Source: Nigrospora sphaerica
Taxonomy: Eukaryota > Ascomycota > Sordariomycetes > Amphisphaeriales > Apiosporaceae
Length of the DNA: 64,000 nt
Reading direction: 5' to 3'
NCBI GenBank assembly: GCA_018287875.1
Contig: JAGVVL010000009.1
Coordinates: 4,216,001-4,280,000, forward strand
Positions 31,410 to 43,998 of this stretch are shown here, piece by piece. The translations under genes were made by a program, and so were the position numbers. Position 1 is the first letter of the stretch; the number at the start of each line of letters is the position of its first letter. The notes below the pieces were generated by a model. It did not search any database. It was not told the DNA's origin and saw only the letters and a program-made list of their open reading frames with translations.

Positions 31410-33591
31410 ATGGAGTCTCTCAACGTCACCACGAACAGTCTCCCCTGCGTCCTCCTCGGCAAGTTTGCGCCCAGCATTCAGGATGCCTGTCAGAATGAAT
31501 GGCTTCCGGGGCTGCAGCTCTTGCCGTACGTCGAGCATATTTCGCCGTACGTCCAGCAGATGAGGCTGCCTCCGGCCCTGTCTCCGCATGTGGGGCGGTA
31601 CATCGGCCTTATGGCCGTGTCCGTCTTGGTCTGGTACGTGGGGACCAGCGTGGCGACGTGGTATCGGCTGCGCCAGTTCCCGGCGGCGTCGTGGCTCGCC
31701 AACTTCTCGTACCTCTGGCTGGCCAAGACGACGTACAGCGGGCGGCAGTACTGGGTGCACCGGGAGCTGCACCGCAAGCACAAGAGCCCGCTGGTGCGCA
31801 TCGGGCCCAACGAGCTCATGACGGACGACCCTGAGATCATCAAGCGCATCAGTGCGGCGCGGAGCGGCTATGAGCGCGACACCTGGTACATCACGGGCCG
31901 CTTCAACCCTTACCACGACAACATGTTCACGGTGCTGCAGCCCAAAGAGCACACGCAGTTCAAGTCGCGCACCCTGCACGCCTACAGCGGGCGGGAGATG
32001 CCCGAGTTCGAGGCTGGCATTGACGCCCAGGTCCACACCTTACTCGACACGGTGCAGCGCAAGTACGCCGCCTCTGCGAAGGGGCGCCCGGGCGAGGGCA
32101 AACTCCTCGACCTGGGGCCCCTTTCGTGCTACTTTACCATGGACGTCATCACTCGCCTCGGCTTCGGCCACGAGTTTGGTTATCTTAAGTCCGAAACAGA
32201 CCTGTACAATTTCCTGAAGGGTGTTCACGACCTCTGGCCCCGCATGTCCACGTCAGCCGATATCCCCTGGATCCGCAACATGATTTTCTCTAAGCCCTTC
32301 CTAAAGGTTCTGGGCCCGAAGCCGCAGGATAAGGAGGGTTTTGGGGCTCTGATGGCGTACGTACCTGTTACTTAGTTCCCTTGCGGGTATTTCCCCTCTG
32401 CCTCCACACCCTCTCATTTACCTGCCCTGTCCCTGTCGCAGTCTCTGCCGGATTCACGGCCGAGTGGAACGCGGGCTGGGTGGGACAAAGTACGGGCGCG
32501 AACGGACAATGCGGCTGACATGCGGGATGCAGGGTGGCCGAGCGCCATGTCAGCAAGCGCTTCGAAGAAGGCATCGATGCGAAGCAGGACATGCTGGTAA
32601 GTCGGCCCCTTCCCGATTCTACCCCGAGGACAGGGATCCCCCCTGCCCCCTGTCCGCCACTTCCCGGTCCCCTTCTTGACTCCACCCCAAGGACGGGGGA
32701 CCACCGGCCTACCGACCCCGCAGTGAGCTGACCCATACGCAGGCGTCCTTCATGAAGCACGGTCTGACCCAGACGGAATGCGAAGTCGAGGGCCTCTTCA
32801 TGGTGGTGGCGGGCACTGAGAGCACCGCCTCGGCGATTCGGTCGGTTCTGGTGCACACCATGTCGACGCCGGCAGTCTATGCGCAGCTCAAGGCCGAGGT
32901 GGCCGAGGCGGTGCGCTCGGGGGCCGCGTCGTCGCCCATTATCCGCAACGAGGAGGCGGTCCAGCTGCCGGTGCTGCAGGCCGTCATCTACGAGGGCATC
33001 CGCATGCGGCCGCCGCTGCTGGGACTGCTGCCCAAGGTGGTGCCCAAGGGCGGCGACACGCTCGCGGGCCACCGCGTGCCCGCCGGCACCTCAATCTGCA
33101 CCAACGCCTCGTCGCTGCTGCGCTCCGAGGCCCTCTTCGGCCCTGAGCCCGAAGTCTTTCGCCCCGCGCGTTTCCTCGAACTCAAGGACCCCGCCGCCCG
33201 CGCCGCCATGCAGCGCAACGTGGAGCTTGCCTTCGGCTCGGGCCAGTGGCAGTGCGTTGGCAGAACCATCGCTTTCATGGAGCTGCACAAAATTGTGTTT
33301 GAAGTGAGTAAAAAATAAAACCCCACTTCCCCCCTTCCAAACGCTCTTGCCTCTGTGGCCCCGGACATCCCTCTTCCGCAACAACTCGTCCTCGACCTGC
33401 CCGTTTTGCCCTTCCTACTCCCCATCTTATCTGGATCCCTCTTCGGTACTCTAGGTTGTGCTAACCAGGTCCAGATGTTTCGCCACTTTGATCTCCAGCT
33501 TGTTAGTCCTTTGGACCCTTGCGATGTCCTCAGCTACGGCGTTTTCCTTGAGTCCAACCTGATGGTCAAAGTTACGGAGGCCAAGGCTTGA
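31410..33591 (+). CDS. Cytochrome P450 of the ABA-like cluster
   Basis: Four exons, 31410-32356, 32533-32596, 32743-33303 and 33475-33591, give 562 residues; all joins keep frame (ALMA-VAERHVSKRF, KQDML-ASFMKHG, KIVFE-MFRHFDLQL). The anchor is unusually far in (LMAVSVLVWYVGTSVATWY near residue 70), after a 65-residue leader. Signatures: AGTESTASAI near residue 360, EGIR (ExxR) near 420, FRPARF, and FGSGQWQCVGR with the heme Cys near 508. It is divergent from the ABA3-like gene and similar in style to the P450 at 24.8-26.4 kb, so the pair plausibly corresponds to the two P450s of the abscisic acid pathway. Intron 2 contains an imperfect ~60 bp duplication. Confidence 0.9.
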
Positions 33592-36500
33592 AACCGTACT
33601 ACCGCGGATCACGGTTGAAGTTCTGCCTGCAGCGGTGAGGGTGTATATCGTCACTCGTTTGGTGTCCTATTTTCATAGCCAGTTCTGGTCTTTAGTACTC
33701 CAATGTTATTTCTTCCTATCCAACATACCATAGCCAATTCGATGTCGCATTTAGAAGCATTACGTTTACGTGTTCTACATTTAGTGCGCCGTTATGCCAT
33801 CTAAAAAAGTCTTATATGTCTCAGTACAACGTTTAAAACGTCCCATTCCCAGACTTGTTAGGACACGGCAAAGCACTGGCGGCACTTAGCAATAAGACCG
33901 TCTTTACAGCCCTCGCCAAACTTACTACGTTTCTACATGGCCTATATAGGTAGCTAGGCGTAAGAATAATAATAATAATAATAATACGTTTCTTTATGCG
34001 AGCTAGATATCAAGATGCTCAACATTATAGCCCCACTTGCCGTCCTTTCCTACCTCCCCCATCGTTGATAATGTGCTGTAGTCTCCAAGGTAAGTGAGGG
34101 CACGTGCGCTTATATAAGTGGAATAACAGACATGGCTAACTTAGTATACAAAAGACGTGTCTTTACAGGGGAAGTTGAGTTTTATATAAGATATTTAGAA
34201 GCGCTAACCATATTCAAGGTAGCATTCTAAAGACATGTAAATATGAAGAACTAGACCGCTCATAACTAGGTATACTTGAGGGTGCGGAACTTGTGGGTCA
34301 ATATGGGTTATAGACACCCTCACTTTCGTAGTGAACCTCGGTATGTAGCCCAAGGCTGTGCTCGGTTTATTTGCAAATCCATAAAGAACTCCAAGCCCTT
34401 TACAGACCATGTCACTGTCTGCCCAGCGTCGGTCTTGTCAACCGTGATCAGCTAGCCTTGACCTGATTATGTGCACTCAGGCTGCCAAAGAACCTTGTGC
34501 CCCTGCACTCGCAGTTCCTGTCTCCAGTTGCCGCCGGGGGATCTGCCCTCCAATACCCCGAGCTCCAGGGGCCCAAGGGGCAGGATTCTACGTGCAGACT
34601 GGAGACGGGACTTCCAGGCGCTATCCAGGGTCACAAAAGTCTGACTAGCAGCGTCGTGGAACGGTCTGCGGAGAACTCCACGAGCCAAACTTCGTAAACC
34701 ACGGGGCGGTGGACGAACTGCGGGGTAGTGGATGAACCCACTGTGAAAAGATACCAGGCGTCTTGCTTTGTTTAAGCGGCAAACATCTATCGCACCGAGA
34801 CATGAATCGTGAGATACATTAGTGTAGTGCGGTCTATACACGAGCGTCCGAGCACATTGTACCGCTACATCCACCATGAAGCTAACTCGAACGGGGAAGC
34901 CGAGATAGGTTTTGCGTCAGCGGGACACGTGGAACAAGAAAAAACGTGGAAGTATCTCGCGGATCCGCCATTAGCCCGACGTCGCGCCGCCGTATCTCGG
35001 CCTACCTCGCCTAAGTGCTAGGGCGTCGACGTAACTTTACAGCTATGTCCCTCGGAGGCTTCATCCGAACTAGGCCTAGTGCCTGTGGTTTCAGCTGAGG
35101 CTCTAGAGAAGTCCGTTCGGGAGCTTCAGTGCCAAGAGGTTCGATTTCTTGGCGATCCGGAGCGGGGTTAAAAATGACAACTCAGTATATCAGGAACCCG
35201 ACACTAGCAACTGTGGTGGGTCGCCTCTTCTCCGGTGTAGAGTATAGCATCCCCTCCACCTCTCGGCCCCACCCCCGCTCCCCTCGCGATACGGCTGGGC
35301 CCAAGCTTGGTTCCATAAGGTGCCCGTCGGGTGGATAAAGCACCCTCCCGGGCGCGTTCCATAAATTAGAATTGAGGGGCGGCAAAGCTAGCCCTTGAAA
35401 TCAGGATTCATATGGGAGATCAGATTTAGTGCAGTAGAGTAGTTACCTGATAACTGCATACGACTCAGGTGGTGATTTCTCCCCGGTTACTAACAAGCAT
35501 GCACTTATAAGCTGAATTATGCATGCAGCCCACATGCCCGTCTGTGTGCCACAATTGCCGTAATTAATTCACTACGAATGAGGCCATCATGAGACGCGTG
35601 CGCGTCCGACGCTAGCGATGCTGCACTAGTTCGTTGTAAGACGCGCCCAACTAGGTAGCAGAATGCCGAGAATACTAACCAAGCGCATCGTGAGACCCCT
35701 ACACCACCCTCGCAACCTTCCATGGCAACTAGATGATTAAGTGGGTTCATCATCCACTATGCGGTTATCCGGTTGGCCACTAAAAATATCGGCGGGACGA
35801 GATTTCTACCCACTTCACAGCAAATATCTAGTATAAGCATATCCGCTTGCCATGGGAACTACTGTACTCAGTAGACGCGCAGGGTACCTTGTCTCGTCTT
35901 CTCCCAAACCCGCCTGTACTAGATAGTGGCGGGACCAGCGCCAAGCATCGAAAAACAAAGTGGCTCTGTTCCTGCTTTCCGATTGCTAGGTCCGGAATGT
36001 TGACAAGATTCATGTTCCTTGTCCCACGTAAGGCTAGCAAGGTTGCCTCCGGCACGCGCACCCTCCCGCTGCTCGATAACAGGTTCCGTTGTGAAATGGA
36101 ACCTTGTTGAGGGTTGACCCGCTGCCCCTGGGGATTTGCCGCCCGAGACTCCGTCAGGGTTCATGACTTGGTGGCACCCCGGTAGCTGTTTGACTGTGCG
36201 GGTAAAACTCCACACCCTTCTAAACTTAGGCTGTGTATTGCCTCCCGCAACCGAGGAGATGGCTCCACCTATGTGTTGTTCTTTTGTAACCCGAGATCGG
36301 GCAGAAGCATGCTCATCTGCCTGTCAACCATTCATTACCTGTCCACGTCGTGAAGTGCCAAACCGGGGTAATTGGTTCGAGACCCTTCCGATTGATTACG
36401 CCACTCTTCGCCATATGTCTGATCCACTCCCCTGTTCCTGGTACATGATACTTATGTTTAATCGAAATTTATCAATTCATTGCTTTTCGTTCTTATGCGC

Positions 36501-36968
36501 TTATCTAGCCGCATGCAATTATTACAATAAGCACCTATAGGAAGGAGCCGTTGAAGACTTGGAAGAGCGGGATGGTAAAGACCCACCCGAGGAGCAATTT
36601 CAAGGAGCCCTATCTAGGTTGCCAGCCCCTCTCCGGCTTGGCCAGTCCCACTTTGCAAAGATTAACGTTTCCGGGGTTCTTTCCTGTCGAACCTATTGGG
36701 CTGTCAAGCCGCTGCGGTGCGGAAAATACCGGCTCTGGGCCACCCGTTTGGCGTGTAGGTCACTCCTTTACAGCTGGAGCTTGGTTCTCTTGTACTAGAG
36801 AAGGACGGGGCCTCTCGTCGGTTCCGACACGATTCATTGCCCAACATAGTTCAGCAATCCATTTCATCAACTCACAGTTGTCGGCCTCTCGCAAACGGTG
36901 GAGAGGTTTTGCCGTTGTTCCATTGAAAATCGTTCCTATTCAGTTGCTCCATTCAGCAGTCAACAGCG
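33592..36968. other. Long gene-free stretch
   Basis: About 3.4 kb, AT-rich in its first kilobase, including an AAT microsatellite. Several frames of 60-140 codons exist but none has recognisable motifs, a signal peptide or a plausible splice structure. Confidence 0.5.
33964..33986. repeat. (AAT)n microsatellite
   Basis: About seven to eight tandem AAT units. Confidence 0.9.
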
Positions 36969-39028
36969 ATGCTTCATCTTGTACTGACGGTTCTGGGCCT
37001 CCCAGTTCTGCTGCTTCTCGCGCGCGGCTTCTATAATGTCTTCCTCCATCCGCTTCGACGCTACCCGGGCCCGCTGCTATACCGGGCAAGCTTCTTGCCG
37101 CTTATCCTGAAGCACTGCCAGGGAGACTCAACGCGCTTTATTGAGGAACTGCACCAGCAGTACGGGCCCGTTGTTCGCATCGAGCCCAACTTGCTGAGCT
37201 ACGCCGATAGCCAGGCGTGGTTCGACATCTACGGGCACCGTAAGACGGGTCCCGAGGCAAAAACGAAGCCTAGAGGCAACTTGCCCAAGACGTCTTATGG
37301 CGTGCGGACTAATCTGAACGGTGTTTCCGATATCGTAAGCCGAGCCATATGCACTCCCTCTTGGCTTGAAGTTCGTTTCGTGGTTCTAATAAAACATGAC
37401 AACAGCTTAATGCACCATCCGAAGATGACCACAGGCGCATGAGGAAGGTGATGAGCCACATGTTTGCCCCAGGTGCCGTGGCCGCTGAAGAACCTCTGGT
37501 ACAGCGATATGTAGACAAGATGATAGAGCGCCTTCGAGAAAGGGCTGTCCGAAACGAGGAAATCGACATGGTCATGTGGTACAAGTATGTGCTTCCAGTT
37601 GCTTCGCTTTTTACCCGGGGGCAACGAGCTAACACTGTTCCAGTTACACCACTTTTGATCTACTGGGCGCGTTGGCCTTTGACCAAGACTTTAGCTGTCT
37701 CGAAAGCTCAGAGCTTCACGTAAGTGGCAAGACAGTCGCGACCTCGATGGGCCGTGGATTTTTTGACGCTGACGGCGTGTCGCAGCCGTGGGTGACCAAT
37801 GTATTCAAGTCGCTGAAGAGTGGCTATCTGCAGCGAACGTTGAATCGGTTCCCAGCCCCTTTTAGCAAGTGGGCCCTAAAGTATTGGAGCAACAACAGCC
37901 TGGCGCAGGCTCGGAAGGCCGAGTTCAACTTCGCAGTAACCAGCGCCAAGACCAGAATGGCCCGTGGCGTCGATGAAGGCAAGCACGACTTCATGAGCTA
38001 CATGCTGAAGAACAACGACGAGAAAGGGCAAGTTCGCTACCACGCCCATCCCAGGTCACGTCTCGGCCAAGAGGTTGAACTAACTTCATCTGCACAGCAT
38101 GTCCGAGGGGGAGATCATTAGCAACTCGGCTATCTTGATCATCGCCGGCAGCGAGACATGTAAGTAGCTGGCTCGCCGTGCCCTGCCGCTGATAGCCACT
38201 ACTTTGACGTATACTAACCATGGGTAGCTGCTTCCTACCTCTCGGGCGTCACGTACATGCTGCTGATGAACCCTGCCATTATGGAGAAGCTGCAGACCCT
38301 GATCCGCTCGACTTTCGCCACGGATGCCGAAATCACGGCGTCCTCCCTTGCCGAACTGGAGTATCTGACTGCGGTGCTGAAAGAAGCCGGGCGCCTATAC
38401 CCCGCCTTGCCCTCCGGTATGTCCGCTGTTCCCTCTGCCGTCCCCTCCCCGCCCGTCCAATGCTCCTACCTCGTATGGTACACGCGTGGCCGCTGACAGC
38501 TGTGCTCTGTTCTTCAAGGCCAACCCCGCGTGGTCACTGAAAGCGGAGCCTTCATCGCTGGCGAGATGGTGCCTCCAGGCAGCATCGTCTTCACGCACCC
38601 GATGGGTGCCAGCAAGGCGCCCTTCAACTTCACTGACCCGCAGCGGTTCGTGCCGGAGCGTTGGCTTAAGGAGCCTCCGGCCCAGTACGCCAATGATAAC
38701 CTCGAAGCTTCCATGCCATTCGGGCTGGGTCCGCGGTCCTGCATAGGCCAAAGGTACGTAGACGCTTGCCTTGCATTTGGTCCCAACCCCCTCGCCGTCC
38801 CTTTGGCTTTTCATTTCCCGTCTCTGTAAACGCTAATGCGCGTTCAGCCTTGCATGGGTCGAGATGCGCCTCATTCTAGGGCGTCTGCTATGGAACTTTG
38901 ACCTGTCAATAAGCCCTGAGTGTAGCCGCTGGATTGATCGTCAGAAGGTCTTCCAGGTTTGGGAGAAGACACCGCTCAAGGTATGGGTCACGATGCGAGG
39001 GGATCTTTCTGAAAAGACGAGGGTGTAG
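36969..39028 (+). CDS. Cytochrome P450 with eight exons (CYP65-like)
   Basis: Eight exons: 36969-37334, 37406-37584, 37644-37719, 37786-38027, 38098-38159, 38228-38416, 38519-38753 and 38848-39028, giving 509 residues with all phases consistent. N-terminal anchor LVLTVLGLPVLLLLARGFY, then the proline hinge LHPLRRYPGPLL. Signatures: IIAGSETSASYL I helix near residue 305, KEAGR (ExxR) near 360, FVPERW, and FGLGPRSCIGQR with the heme Cys near 445. The intron at 38028-38097 uses a GC-AG donor (GCAAGT). Motifs such as NYTTFDLLGALAF and MSEGEIISNSAILI resemble the CYP65/isotrichodermin-hydroxylase-like group. The substrate is unknown; its place in a cluster with the ABA3-like synthase suggests sesquiterpenoid tailoring. 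Confidence 0.9.
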
Positions 39029-40311
39029 TAGTAACCTCGAACTATATGTGGGTTCCAAGACGACGCAACGCCACTTACGGTGATTGTACGCCAGAGTTGA
39101 TTGTGATGGACCATGGTTTTCAGATTTCTTAAGATATGTTTCCTAGGACAATATAGTTTCTTGTCTCCCGTATCAGCTATTCACCACGGCGCCAAACCAC
39201 AGCGCTCATGTTACCATACCTCCGGAAACAACACTCGCGATGTATTCAGAGTACCAAGAGGCACAGTGGTAAGCCTCCCAGGACCAGGCCCACAGACCTC
39301 GCCTCCAAACCTCAGCTCCAGCCCTTTAGGCTATGCAACCCAAGTCACAAAGAACCTCATGGAGCTTAGGGAAGCCGCGGGAAGCCTCGCAACCTGGTGC
39401 GGAATACACAAAATTGTGGAGGCACAACATGGTTATCTTTCCAGATATGGAAGGGATCTTCCACGCTCCATTATGGACCGCGGGGTACAATAGCGTAATA
39501 TGCGATAGGCAGGGCACTATCAGCTCCGTATAGCACTGTATCATAGTTCTGACGGGAAAAGGGGCAAACAGTATAGGCGCCAAGCAAATAAGAGTGGAAC
39601 AACATCTAGGGAAGCTGAAAGCATTCGTGGATTAACAAAGCTGCTGATGGCAACCTAAGGGACTAGGGGTCTCGTTGGTAGAGGATGATCCGGTTCATTA
39701 GCGCGACGCCAATGCAGTGATTGTAGTTTAAGGTTTTCGAACAGGGGACGGGGCTGGGTCACTAAAAGTTTAAATTCAGGCCATTCCAGGGAACGCCATG
39801 GTGGAGCAAAGATCCGGGAGTGCGGAGCCGACTTTTGACCCCACGCGGAATCAAGCCCAGCTCGCTGAGTGACGCAGCATCAAGAGAACCCCGTCGACCA
39901 AAATCGGCGTGGGGCCGATTGCTCCCTCTTTATCGCGCAAAGCGTCCCAAATGCACACGTGCCTCGCGGTGGGGTGATGCAGGCAATCGTATGCTTAGAT
40001 ATCCATTACTGATCACTGCACCTTGGTGGAGGTTAGAGAATGTCCCGTGCTGAAGAGGGGCACGAAAGGTTATTGATCAAGTAACGGGTACAACAAGGCA
40101 AGTCTAGGCCGCCCTCGGCTTGTACCTGTAAAGTACTCGGTCTGGAGAAGGCGGCGGGGAAGGCGGTTGGGCCGGCGACTCTCGCGGCTCCTTGAGGAAA
40201 AGGCATATCAGCATGTGTCGTGCTTCACAATCCTCCACCATTTGCATCCATCCACGCTCCCGTCTTTGTCGAAGAACATTCCTCTCATCTAGTCAATCAG
40301 CAGCTGAAAAA
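39029..40311. other. Intergenic between two P450 genes
   Basis: No supported gene in 1.3 kb. Both neighbours run on the plus strand. Confidence 0.5.
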
Positions 40312-42139
40312 ATGGCCCACCGGTATCTCGAAACTGCGTCGGTGCCCACGACGGCGCGGTTGGTCCAGGCAGGAACTTTCGTGGTAAGCACCGAGTTCCG
40401 AGAGTCTTTACCATGAGATCCTGCTGAGAAATTCCCTCTTCTTCAGCTGCTAGTGGTATTTGCCATCCATGTGCTTCGCATGCGCGTATTACATCCTCTG
40501 CGGCGGTACCCAGGGCCCTGGTTCAACAGCATTTCCGAGATCCCAGCCGCGTGGGTGCTTCTCAGAGCTCGCCAGCCCAAAGCGTACAAGGCGCTCCACG
40601 AGAAATACGGTTAGTCCATAAGCATTACACGAAGCCTGGGAGGTGAAACATGTGCTGACTCCATCCTCCGCTCCAGGCCCCGTGGTGAGAGTCGCACCCA
40701 ACGAACTCAGCTTTATTGACGTTGAGGCTTGGGATGACATTTATGGCTTCCTGGTAGGGACACCGTGTAGGCCGCAGGGCTTTTGGCGGCGTGGCTCGGA
40801 GCGCTGACATAAAGCAGAAATCGACGCCCAATTTCGAGAAGAGTCCAATCTTCATTGGTGCCGTCTCGCCCCTCGACGGGCAGACGGGCATCAGCCTGGC
40901 CAACAATGAGGCGCACACACGCCAGCGGCGGGCTCTGGCAGCGCCTTTCACCAACCGGGCGCTGCTACAACAACAGGACATTCTCCGGGCTCACGTCGAC
41001 AAGCTCATTGCGACGCTGAAGGCCAAAGCAGAAAACAGGGAGGCGGTCAACGTGGCCAATTGGTGTAAGTAACCCGCCAGGGCACAACCACGGCTTTCCG
41101 CGGGTTTCCACATGACACTAACAGAAGCCATGCAGACACGTATACAACCTTCGACATCATTGGCGACGTCTGCTTCGCGGAGCCCTTCGGGTGCCTGGAC
41201 GGCGGGCAATCCAACGAGTGGGCGCGGGCCATCATCAACATCTTCAGGGCCGCCGTCTGGGACCAGGCGATCCGGCGCGTGGCCGGCGTAGGCACGCTGC
41301 TGCACCGCGTGCTCGTCCGGCTGCTGGTGCCGGCCGAAGCGGCGCAGTGGCGGGCGCTGCACTTTGCCAACTCCAAGGCCAAGACGCTGGAGCGGCTCGC
41401 CGACCCGGGGCGGGATCACCCGGACCTCATCAAGCACATCCTCGACAGCGCCGACTCGCGCAACTCGCTCAGCCCGACCGAGATCATCCTCAACATGGTT
41501 CTCTTTATCAGCGCCGGCAGCGAGACCACAGCCAACACCATGACGGGCTGGACCTACTTCATGCTGCGCAACGACGCGGCCCGCGCGCGTGCGACGGCCG
41601 AGGTGCGCGCCGCCTTCGCGTCGCCACACGACATCAGCTGGGAGACGGTAAAGGCGCTGCCGTACCTCAACGCGACGCTCGAGGAGGCGCTGCGCCTCTT
41701 CTCGCCGGCGCCGTCGAACCAGCCGCGCGTGGTGCCGCCGGGCGGCGCCGTCGTGGCCGGGCGCCCGCTGCCGGCCGGCACCACCGTGTCCGTGGCCCCG
41801 TGGGCCGCCGTATTCTCGCCCCAGCACTTCGCTGAGCCCGAGCGCTTCCTCCCCGAGCGCTGGCTCGACGGCCCCGACGCCGACCCGCGCTTCACCAATG
41901 ACCGCCGCGCCGCCTCGCAGCCCTTCGGCACCGGCCCCCGCGGCTGCATGGGCAAGAACCTCGCCTACTTCGAGCTGCGCCTCGCCCTCGCCTCCCTACT
42001 CTGGCACTTTGACCTCGCCCCCAGCGACAGTCCCACCGGCCGCGCCGCCCTGCGCCGCTGGGACGAGGGCGACATGGAGACCTACCAGACCTGGATGAAG
42101 CCCGACTTGTGGGTCGATATCAAGGTGGCGCAGCGGTAG
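40312..42139 (+). CDS. Cytochrome P450 with five exons
   Basis: Exons 40312-40383, 40447-40609, 40677-40753, 40815-41064 and 41136-42139 give 521 residues. Joins read GTFV-LLVVFAIHVL, EKYG-PVVRVAPNEL, IYGFL-QKSTPNFEKSP and ANWY-TYTTFDIIGD. The third acceptor could also be 3 bp later. N-terminal anchor region, then LHPLRRYPGPW. Signatures: SAGSETTANT I helix near residue 312, EEALR (ExxR) near 370, FLPERW, and FGTGPRGCMGK with the heme Cys near 457. The last exon is much more GC-rich than the 5' exons. It is on the same strand as the preceding P450 and the AsaB-like oxidase; substrate unknown. Confidence 0.9.
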
Positions 42140-43998
42140 GGGCCGCGGTGGCAAGTCCCACGGGACATGGACAATGCTTCGTTGGTCACTGTTGAACTCC
42201 CACTGCTGGAAAATCACGTGTTTTCAGATCTCACATCTACTTCCTTAGAAAGCTAAAGTAGCCCTGTGTAGCACTAGAACACCTCCAAACAGACGTAGAT
42301 GACAAGAATGCACGATGTTTACCTACGTAGTATCTAAAATAAGTCGAGTTGCATCCTTTCTTCACGTGCATTTAAACATATACGTAGTCCACCGGAACGA
42401 CGACAATGTTCGTGACAGACGGGGACGTGCGAGGCAGCGCTAGTGAGATGGCCGGCCGATACAAACTGTACTGAGGTCCAAGGCAAAAGTGAGGGTGTTC
42501 ATACCCCGTACCCCGTACCAACCCACAGGTCAGGCACTCTCTAGTTCAGCTTGACGCATTCTACTCAATAGCTCTTCATGGTTCTCTACGTAGCAGGGAT
42601 CACATATGGGGGCGTTACCCCAAGTATTTTGATTTAGACGAGAAGCAGCCTGAATGATGGAGGGGTACAGGGTAGGGGCGCTCTCATTTCGTCTTTAGAC
42701 TTCGTACCTATCACGACACGCCTATTCGCATTGTAGTTAGTGCATCCAAGTATTCATAAACCTTATTTCCCGTTGAAGATACGTACATTCCAACCACGTC
42801 ATGCACATCCACACGCGCCCTCATCCCCCCTGGAGACGATAGTAATTATCGTTGGCCGCCAAGCCTCCTCTATCTACCGAGTGCTACGTTAAGCTTTCGC
42901 GCTCAGGCCTCCCGAAGCACGCCCCGTGGAGTCGGGTAGACGCTCGGACTTTGCGCCTAATTCAGGGAAGTGCGGGGGGAGACCAGCAACGGACGCCGAA
43001 GTATTCGTGGTGCAAGATTCGGTCCTCCTCACGACGGCACTGTCAGCTTCACAGTGCGGCATACCAAGAATATATGGTGGGGTCGCGTCATGGTGCGAGA
43101 TGTTCATCATCTTGGCATACCAAAGCCTGTTTCCTGTGTCAATCAGCGGGTTTCTCCCTGCGGTGGCGAGTCATCATCACTGACGGCCTGCACCCACCCC
43201 CGGCCAGCGGCGGTTGCACCCATGAACGCGTCTAAGGTCGATTGCACACAAGGCATAAGGGTTCTCTGCCATCTTGATGCCGCGTCCTAACTCAGTCACA
43301 AAGCCACGGATCAGGAAGCCCATGCAGTGAAGCCAAAGATAGCCGTTCAAGGCTATGCAGGGGGCCAAGCGTACGCCAGTCGAGATCAATACCTCGACCC
43401 TGTTCTGCATACATGGATGCTCAGACTTGTGTAATTTCAAGTCAGCATCATAGGCTCGGATATCTATTAACTGAAGGGCCGCGGGGATGATACGAAACCC
43501 GGTCCGTGAATAATTTCGGCGGCTAACTACATAAGATCAACCAGATACTAACGGCCCCGCCTTCGCTACGATATCCAGTTATCAAGGTTGATAACGAGGC
43601 CTACGATCCGAATTTTACCTTTCAAGCATTGCGTTGGCCTCTAGGGTCGAGTTAGACCCCAGCTTTGATACGCCTTGCCACCTCTCCCCAATCTTGGCGC
43701 GCCTTTATAGGTCCTCTGCAAGCATGGGATGACTGACCAACATGTAGCGGTGGGTAATTAGGCCTTCGCTTTTACCAAACCGACATGACTTTGCTGCCTA
43801 TGTGAGAATTTTCCCTTTCCGAGACGGGGCGCTGAAGGTTGCCAGGGTGTGTGCTTGACTGTGATGTGATATTCCCCTATAACTACTATGCTACGTTCAA
43901 GTATAAAATGGGTAAGGTATGACACCTCATTCAATTTTCCTCCCAGTCTATCATGCACTTCACACAGACTCTATTCCCAATCTTGCCTACCCTACACA
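42140..43998. other. Gene-free stretch
   Basis: 1.9 kb with no supported gene. A minus frame at 43177-43440 looks mildly protein-like (FVTELGRGIKMAENPYALCAIDL) but has no identifiable relative or exon context. The TATA box of the next gene is at 43902. Confidence 0.45.
43902..43907 (+). promoter_or_regulatory. Probable TATA box of AsaB-like gene
   Basis: TATAAA about 97 bp upstream of the ATG at 43999. Confidence 0.5.

Noticed and set aside
34467..36968. Possible genes in the 3.4 kb gap
   Set aside because: Frames on both strands are short, overlap and lack motifs, signal peptides or in-phase introns.
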